NCBI GenBank assembly: GCA_017383325.1
Contig: JAFNYG010000055.1
Location: forward strand, 1-16,948
Length of the DNA: 16,948 nt
Direction: 5' to 3'
Source of the DNA: Alphaproteobacteria bacterium
GTDB lineage: Bacteria; Pseudomonadota; Alphaproteobacteria; Rs-D84
The notes beneath the pieces are model-generated. The model made no database searches. It was not told where the DNA came from and saw only the letters and a list, made by a program, of their open reading frames with translations. This document shows, piece after piece, positions 13,663-16,948 of the stretch. How positions within the stretch are numbered: the stretch's first letter is position 1; each line of letters starts with the position of its first letter. The position numbers were made by a program, and so were the translations under genes.

Positions 13663-14940
13663 ATGCTTGATATAAAATTCATCCGTGAAAACCCAGACGC
13701 CGTAAAACGCGCATGCGAATTAAAGGGCTTTGCAGATTACACCGACCAGATTTTGGAACTGGACGCGCGTGTCCGTGAATTAAAAACAATCACACAATCA
13801 AAAACTGCTGAAAAGAATAAAATAACACGCGAAATTCCAACCGCCACAGACAAGGCACCATTGATTGCCGCGTCCAAGGCAATCGCCACCGAAATCGCCA
13901 ACGACATGGCGGAATTGGCCGACAAAGAAGAAAAATTAAAAGACCTGTTGCACCGTGTTCCCCAGATTCCATCTGATGCGGCCCCAATTGGTCGTGATGA
14001 CAGCGAAAATGTCGAAGTGCGCCGTGTCGGCACACCACGCGAATTTGATTTTACGCCACGCCCACAGTGGGACCTGTTGGAAATGAACGGATGGTGGAAA
14101 CCTGAAAAAATCGCTTCTATTTGCGGCACTCGTACATACGCCCTGTTTGGTGAAGCGGCGGAACTGGAACTGGCGATTGAAACATACGTTTTACAAAAAT
14201 TAATTGGCAAGGGGTTCACATTTGTCAGCTGTCCATCAATCACCAAACCCCAAACGATATTTAACGCGGGTCACTTTATGGGCACCGACCCATCTGTTAT
14301 GTCAAATGACGTATTTATGCTGACAGACACAGATCGTTGCCTGGCGGGCACCGCTGAAATTATCCTGAACTGTCTGCACAGCGACGAAGTTTTAAATGAA
14401 AAAGACCTGCCAATAAAATACGCGGGATTTTCACCATGTTTCCGCAAAGAAGCGGGCGCAGCCGGCCGTGACACCCGCGGAATCGTTCGTATACATCAAT
14501 TTAACAAGGTTGAACAATACATCTATTGCACCCCTGAACAATCGGACGAAATGCACGAACATTTGCTAAATAATTTATGCGAAGTTATGGAAGACCTGGA
14601 ATTACCATACCGCGTTATTGCGGCCTGCACCGGCGACATGGGATTTAACAAGGTCAAAATGAATGACGTCGAAGCATGGTTCCCCAGCGAAGGCGCATAC
14701 CGCGAATTGGGTTCATGTTCATCGATTGGCCAATTCCAGGCCCGTCGCACAAACACTCGTTACCGCGATAAAAATGGCAACATGCAGTTCTGCGCGACTT
14801 TGAATAACACAGGCATTGCCCTGCCCCGTGCAATTGTGCCTGTGATTGAAAACCACCAAAACCCAGACGGTTCTGTTAACATTCCCAAGAAACTGCAACC
14901 ACTGATGGGCGGGCGCACAAAAATTGGTGGCAAACACTAA
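13663..14940 (+). CDS. serS: serine--tRNA ligase
   Basis: Class II seryl-tRNA synthetase, 425 residues, which charges tRNA-Ser (and tRNA-Sec where present). The N-terminal antiparallel coiled coil that holds the tRNA long arm runs from about 27 to 100. Motif 2 is clear (FSPCFRKEAGAAGRDTRG), as is motif 3 (TLNNTGIALPRAIVPVIENHQ). Most proteobacterial SerRS have IPTAEVPLTN before motif 2 and NGSGLAVGRTL in motif 3; this protein has AGTAEIILNCLHSDE and NNTGIALPRAI, closer to the type found in Actinobacteria and relatives. Start ATG 13663 has AAGGAA about 6 nt upstream. It is followed directly by a terminator. Confidence 0.97.
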   Translation: MLDIKFIRENPDAVKRACELKGFADYTDQILELDARVRELKTITQSKTAEKNKITREIPTATDKAPLIAASKAIATEIANDMAELADKEEKLKDLLHRVPQIPSDAAPIGRDDSENVEVRRVGTPREFDFTPRPQWDLLEMNGWWKPEKIASICGTRTYALFGEAAELELAIETYVLQKLIGKGFTFVSCPSITKPQTIFNAGHFMGTDPSVMSNDVFMLTDTDRCLAGTAEIILNCLHSDEVLNEKDLPIKYAGFSPCFRKEAGAAGRDTRGIVRIHQFNKVEQYIYCTPEQSDEMHEHLLNNLCEVMEDLELPYRVIAACTGDMGFNKVKMNDVEAWFPSEGAYRELGSCSSIGQFQARRTNTRYRDKNGNMQFCATLNNTGIALPRAIVPVIENHQNPDGSVNIPKKLQPLMGGRTKIGGKH

Positions 14941-14971
14941 AAAAAATCCTGCAAAATGCAGGATTTTTTTT
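14941..14971. terminator. serS terminator, usable in both directions
   Basis: Stem ATCCTGCA (14946-14953), loop AAA, TGCAGGAT (14957-14964), with T to 14971 on the plus strand and a matching A run before it, so the minus strand also ends in T. It can stop serS and also transcripts coming from the tRNA-Glu side. Confidence 0.9.
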
Positions 14972-14993
14972 AACTTGGCACCCCCAACGGGAA
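14972..14993. repeat. direct repeat copy 1 of tRNA-Glu 3' end (att-like)
   Basis: Identical over 22 bp to 15087-15108. It holds AACT followed by the last 18 nt of tRNA-Glu (TGGCACCCCC then AACGGGAA, read on the plus strand), including the CCA end and part of the T arm. The rest of the tRNA is absent here. The copy lies directly after the serS terminator. Confidence 0.9.
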
Positions 14994-15000
14994 ACCGAGT

Positions 15001-15077
15001 GAACAAGAACCGCGTAAGTTGCGTTATTAGCAACGAACGCTTGGTTCGCGTCACGAGATTACCCAACTCACTTGTTC
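15001..15077. repeat. structured palindromic segment between the tRNA-end repeats
   Basis: Nested complementary arms: GAACAAG (15001-15007) with CTTGTTC (15071-15077); AACC (15008-15011) with GGTT (15043-15046); GCGT (15012-15015) with ACGC (15037-15040); GTTGC (15018-15022) with GCAAC (15030-15034) around a seven-base loop. An alternative hairpin CGAAC/GTTCG (15034-15048) competes with the inner part. No open frame of substance. It could be a structured RNA or a small palindromic mobile repeat; no family recognised. Confidence 0.6.
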
Positions 15078-15086
15078 CGTCATTCA

Positions 15087-15108
15087 AACTTGGCACCCCC
15101 AACGGGAA
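15087..15108. repeat. direct repeat copy 2, within and beside tRNA-Glu
   Basis: The partner of 14972-14993, identical over 22 bp. Its 15091-15108 part is the functional 3' end of tRNA-Glu; AACT at 15087-15090 lies just outside the tRNA. Start-to-start distance is 115 bp. Confidence 0.9.
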
Positions 15109-15165
15109 TCGAACCCGTGTTGCCAGAATGAGAATCTGATGTCCTAACCGCTAGACGATGGGGGC
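15091..15165 (-). tRNA. tRNA-Glu (anticodon CUC)
   Basis: A complete cloverleaf read on the minus strand, 75 nt with encoded CCA. Acceptor GCCCCCA pairs with TGGGGGT; the D arm has GTC/GAC around TAGCGGTTAG; the anticodon stem TCAGA/TCTGG encloses TTCTCAT, giving anticodon CTC at positions 34-36; the T arm is ACGGG TTCGATT CCCGT; discriminator G precedes CCA. The first acceptor pair would be G-U rather than G-C. The tRNA decodes GAG. Confidence 0.94.
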
Positions 15166-15186
15166 CAAAACTGTCTGGCACCATTA

Positions 15187-15214
15187 TCATATACACAAAC
15201 GTATAATTTTTCAA
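15187..15214 (-). promoter_or_regulatory. tRNA-Glu promoter
   Basis: Minus strand: TTGAAA (15214-15209), 16-bp spacer, TATGAT (15192-15187). Transcription should start near 15180, about 15 nt before the mature tRNA 5' end. Confidence 0.6.
15202..15207 (+). promoter_or_regulatory. possible -10 box of the phosphotransferase gene
   Basis: A perfect TATAAT on the plus strand, about 60 bp before the chosen start codon. No good -35 is seen 16-18 bp upstream. It lies within the spacer of the divergent tRNA-Glu promoter, so the two would compete. Confidence 0.4.
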
Positions 15215-15267
15215 ATGAAAGTTTTCCCTTGCGCCTATTTTTTTTATTTCCTAGGATGTGTATCACA

Positions 15268-16026
15268 ATGGCTGGTGCAATACGCAAATTTTTAACAAAC
15301 ATCGTCTGCGGGTGTATCTATAACAAGGACACACGCAAACGCGTACGTGTTATTCTAAATTCATCAATATCATCTGACATACGTTTTATTCGCAAAAACC
15401 TGAATAAACCCGTACACAAGGTTAAAACATTTATTGGATACCAGGCACGCAATTTGCTGATCAGCGCGAACGATGAATACATATATAAATTTCCGTTACG
15501 CCGTTCAAATTCACGCGAATTAACCATCAATGAAAAACGCATGGTCGACGCATTTATCCCCATATCGCCAATCCATATCCCCGGGGTTGAAATATTCGAA
15601 CACCACGGTCAATTGGTCCGTCGCTATGAATTCATACGTGGCACTGGCTTACGCCAAATACCACTGGACATTGCGATGAAAAACCTGGACACACTGGCCC
15701 GTCAAATTGCAGAATTTATATTCAAGATTGGAATTTCAGACCCCGAATCAATCCGCGACCTGAAACCAACACCCGATGCCCGACCTGGGTATATGTATGG
15801 ATGGACCCAGGGCGACATATGCGACAATTTCATGGTCGACATAAAAACAATGAAAATCATTGCATTCATAGATTGGGAAGATTGTGAATTCCGCGACTTT
15901 TCGTGTATGTTTCATGGCGACAGACGCAGTCCCCACCGTGAATTAATGCCACTTGTAAAACGCGAATACGATAAATTATACACACGCGCCAATCGCACAT
16001 CGCAAACGGAACACACAAAATTTTAA
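15268..16026 (+). CDS. APH/choline-kinase-fold phosphotransferase with altered catalytic loop
   Basis: Predicted small-molecule or glycan kinase of the aminoglycoside-phosphotransferase/choline-kinase fold, 252 residues from ATG 15268; substrate unknown. That start follows AGGA by 11 nt; ATG 15256 overlaps the AGGA, and a TTG at 15229 is unlikely. The N-terminus (FLTNIVCGCIYNKDTRKRVR) resembles the short membrane-proximal leader found in front of many envelope sugar-modifying enzymes. Candidate ATP-site Lys74 lies in EYIYKFPL and Glu89 in the next helix. The catalytic loop is QGDICDN: Asp183 with Asn187. The usual family loop is HGDxxxxN, so His is replaced by Gln and the Asp-Asn spacing is one residue short. 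The metal-binding segment IDWED is intact (Asp202-Asp205). Could act on LPS or a capsule precursor; this is inference. Confidence 0.72.
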   Translation: MAGAIRKFLTNIVCGCIYNKDTRKRVRVILNSSISSDIRFIRKNLNKPVHKVKTFIGYQARNLLISANDEYIYKFPLRRSNSRELTINEKRMVDAFIPISPIHIPGVEIFEHHGQLVRRYEFIRGTGLRQIPLDIAMKNLDTLARQIAEFIFKIGISDPESIRDLKPTPDARPGYMYGWTQGDICDNFMVDIKTMKIIAFIDWEDCEFRDFSCMFHGDRRSPHRELMPLVKREYDKLYTRANRTSQTEHTKF

Positions 16027-16027
16027 T

Positions 16028-16070
16028 CATAAAAAAACACCCCCATCGGACACAACAGGGGTATTTTTTT
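16028..16070. terminator. terminator, probably bidirectional
   Basis: ACCCC (16039-16043) and GGGGT (16058-16062) form a short GC stem with a 14-base loop, flanked by A7 (16031-16037) and T7 (16064-16070) that extend pairing after one mismatch. It lies between two convergent genes. Confidence 0.7.
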
Positions 16071-16087
16071 ACAATACAATTATTGCG

Positions 16088-16348
16088 TTAACGCTGTCTT
16101 TGTTTTTTTTCTGTCATCATCATACCAATCATACCCGCAAGTAAAGCAGTTGTTGCAACCGCCCCCAGGGCATTTTCAGTTTCCTGACTAACCATTGTAC
16201 TTTCAATCTTTTTGCGTGTTTCTTCGTCTTCGTATCTTAACGCATCACGGGCATCTGATGTTCCTGCCCAACCCAAAGCCATAACAAAACCAATACCCGC
16301 AGATGCGGCGAACAATGGTCTTAAACGCGAACGTGTTGTTTCTTTCAT
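16088..16348 (-). CDS. small two-TM protein of unknown function
   Basis: Unrecognised, 86 residues from ATG 16348. Two further ATGs lie at 16360 and 16354, but GGAG sits 6 nt before 16348, so that start is preferred. A basic N-terminus (MKETTRSRLRPL) precedes one TM helix (about 11-28), then a charged stretch (RYEDEETRKKIES) and a second Ala/Gly/Met-rich helix (about 60-77), ending in KKQRQR. The first segment could be a cleavable signal instead of a TM helix. A good promoter and a downstream terminator support expression. Confidence 0.7.
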   Translation of the reverse strand: MKETTRSRLRPLFAASAGIGFVMALGWAGTSDARDALRYEDEETRKKIESTMVSQETENALGAVATTALLAGMIGMMMTEKKQRQR

Positions 16349-16389
16349 TGTCATCTCCATTTAAACTATTATATTATCTTACCCACCCA

Positions 16390-16418
16390 AAAATACACAC
16401 AAAACCCAACATTGTCAA
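16390..16418 (-). promoter_or_regulatory. promoter of the small two-TM gene
   Basis: Minus strand: consensus TTGACA (16418-16413), 17-bp spacer, TATTTT (16395-16390). The -35 box sits in a small palindrome (ATTG, five bases, CAAT at 16411-16423), which could be an operator. Leader of about 35 nt. Confidence 0.5.
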
Positions 16419-16555
16419 GCAATTATTCACCCCTACCCCACCGGGCATTGTTTATTTTGGTTGCGGTCGGCCAAGCAAGACGCGAACCGAATTGTTGGAG
16501 ACTGGGCAAGATATTGACGATATAAAAAAGAAATCTATCACTTATTCAAATGATT

Positions 16556-16948
16556 TTATTCGTATTTCTTCAGCAAATCTTTCCATGTCTGTGGTGCATC
16601 CACTTCATCAAAGTAAGCATTCAAAAAACTAACCAAGGTTTGATGTTTTTTCTCTGCATATTTGCGTCCCGGTTCTGTTAAGCACATATCGCGCAAATGA
16701 AAAATTTTAACAAAAAAGTGATTTACACACGGATCGACTTTTGATTTTCTATACTTTTCGGCATCCATTTCTTCTGGGAAATATTCTGGATCAAAGAAAG
16801 GTTGACCCGTTCCAGAACGATATTCTATACACCGTAACAGACCTGTACACCCTGATGCGTCACACATATCAGCATCGGATACAATAGCACCTTCGATACC
16901 ATATGCAGAAATACCCTTTAACCGTTTACTGTATCCAATAGTTTTTAC
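16556..16948 (-). CDS. HD-domain hydrolase, C-terminal part (5' end outside window)
   Basis: The C-terminal 130 codons of an HD-superfamily metal-dependent phosphohydrolase of the COG1418 kind; the frame is open through the right edge. It begins in the HD domain with GIEGAIVSDADMCDASGCTGLLRC, where the Asp of SDAD would be the last metal ligand, corresponding to the family phrase VxDADxLDA(x)GAxGIxR. It continues with the conserved tail NHFFVKIFHLRDMCLTEPGRKYAEKKHQTLVSFL in pieces typical of these proteins. The N-terminal His and His-Asp ligands lie outside the window. An ATG at 16867 is internal, not the real start. Substrate not predictable. Confidence 0.82.
   Translation of the reverse strand, partial: VKTIGYSKRLKGISAYGIEGAIVSDADMCDASGCTGLLRCIEYRSGTGQPFFDPEYFPEEMDAEKYRKSKVDPCVNHFFVKIFHLRDMCLTEPGRKYAEKKHQTLVSFLNAYFDEVDAPQTWKDLLKKYE

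Noticed and set aside
15018..15034. Anticodon-arm look-alike (5-bp stem, 7-base loop) in the element
   Set aside because: Neither strand gives a proper anticodon loop with U33 and purine 37 plus the D and T arms, so it is not a second tRNA or tRNA pseudogene beyond the 3'-end copy.
14924..15139. 71-codon frame ending with GTPNGNRTRVARM
   Set aside because: The phrase is the well-known spurious translation of the reverse of a tRNA 3' end. The frame only exists because of tRNA-Glu and its partial copy.
1..16948. CRISPR array, prophage, toxin-antitoxin or restriction cassette
   Set aside because: Looked for regular repeats, integrase or capsid-like genes, and small paired frames. Only the two 22-bp repeats at tRNA-Glu were found, and xerD is a housekeeping recombinase.

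Overview
The window looks like a stretch of the chromosome of an alphaproteobacterium with moderate-to-low GC, probably uncultured and host-associated; that last point is inference. The gene content is almost entirely housekeeping. Supporting signs are a secB/mltA neighbourhood, an endonuclease-type MutL, a DciA (DUF721) protein, an alphaproteobacterial-type J-domain protein with an N-terminal Cys cluster, and a tRNA-Glu with encoded CCA. There is no phage, IS or CRISPR gene set. The one mobile-looking item is a small structured element between copies of the 3' end of tRNA-Glu.

Layout. Positions 1-6536 are one long minus-strand gene run: mltA, dciA, a two-TM membrane protein, ruvC, yajC, secD, secF, then an S41/CtpA-like protein cut by the left edge. 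The Sec accessory complex (YajC-SecD-SecF) is intact. The S41 protein that follows it lacks the Ser-Lys dyad at the aligned positions, so it looks like a pseudoprotease. secB (6649-7074) is divergent from mltA, so four export genes lie in 6 kb. A bidirectional terminator separates secB from the convergent mutL. mutL and greA form a minus-strand pair read from a divergent promoter region shared with lptG.

Positions 9371-9398 and 9349-9376 form a symmetric pair of promoters. One self-complementary TTGCAA appears to serve as the -35 box of both greA and lptG, with 16-bp spacers on each side. The plus-strand run is lptG, a 44-codon membrane peptide gene, xerD and a J-domain gene, ending in a terminator. 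A two-TM basic protein follows, then convergent trxB, then divergent serS.

Positions 14941-15165 hold the serS terminator, a 22-bp direct repeat copied from the 3' end of tRNA-Glu(CUC), a 93-bp strongly structured segment, and the tRNA itself on the minus strand. To the right are an APH/choline-kinase-fold phosphotransferase with an altered catalytic loop, a small two-TM protein, and an HD-domain hydrolase cut by the right edge.

Most promising for follow-up: the tRNA-3'-end-flanked hairpin element, the inactive S41 protein tied to secDF, the shared palindromic -35 element with a nearly leaderless lptG, and the previously easy-to-miss 44-aa gene between lptG and xerD. No complete new multi-gene system is evident.
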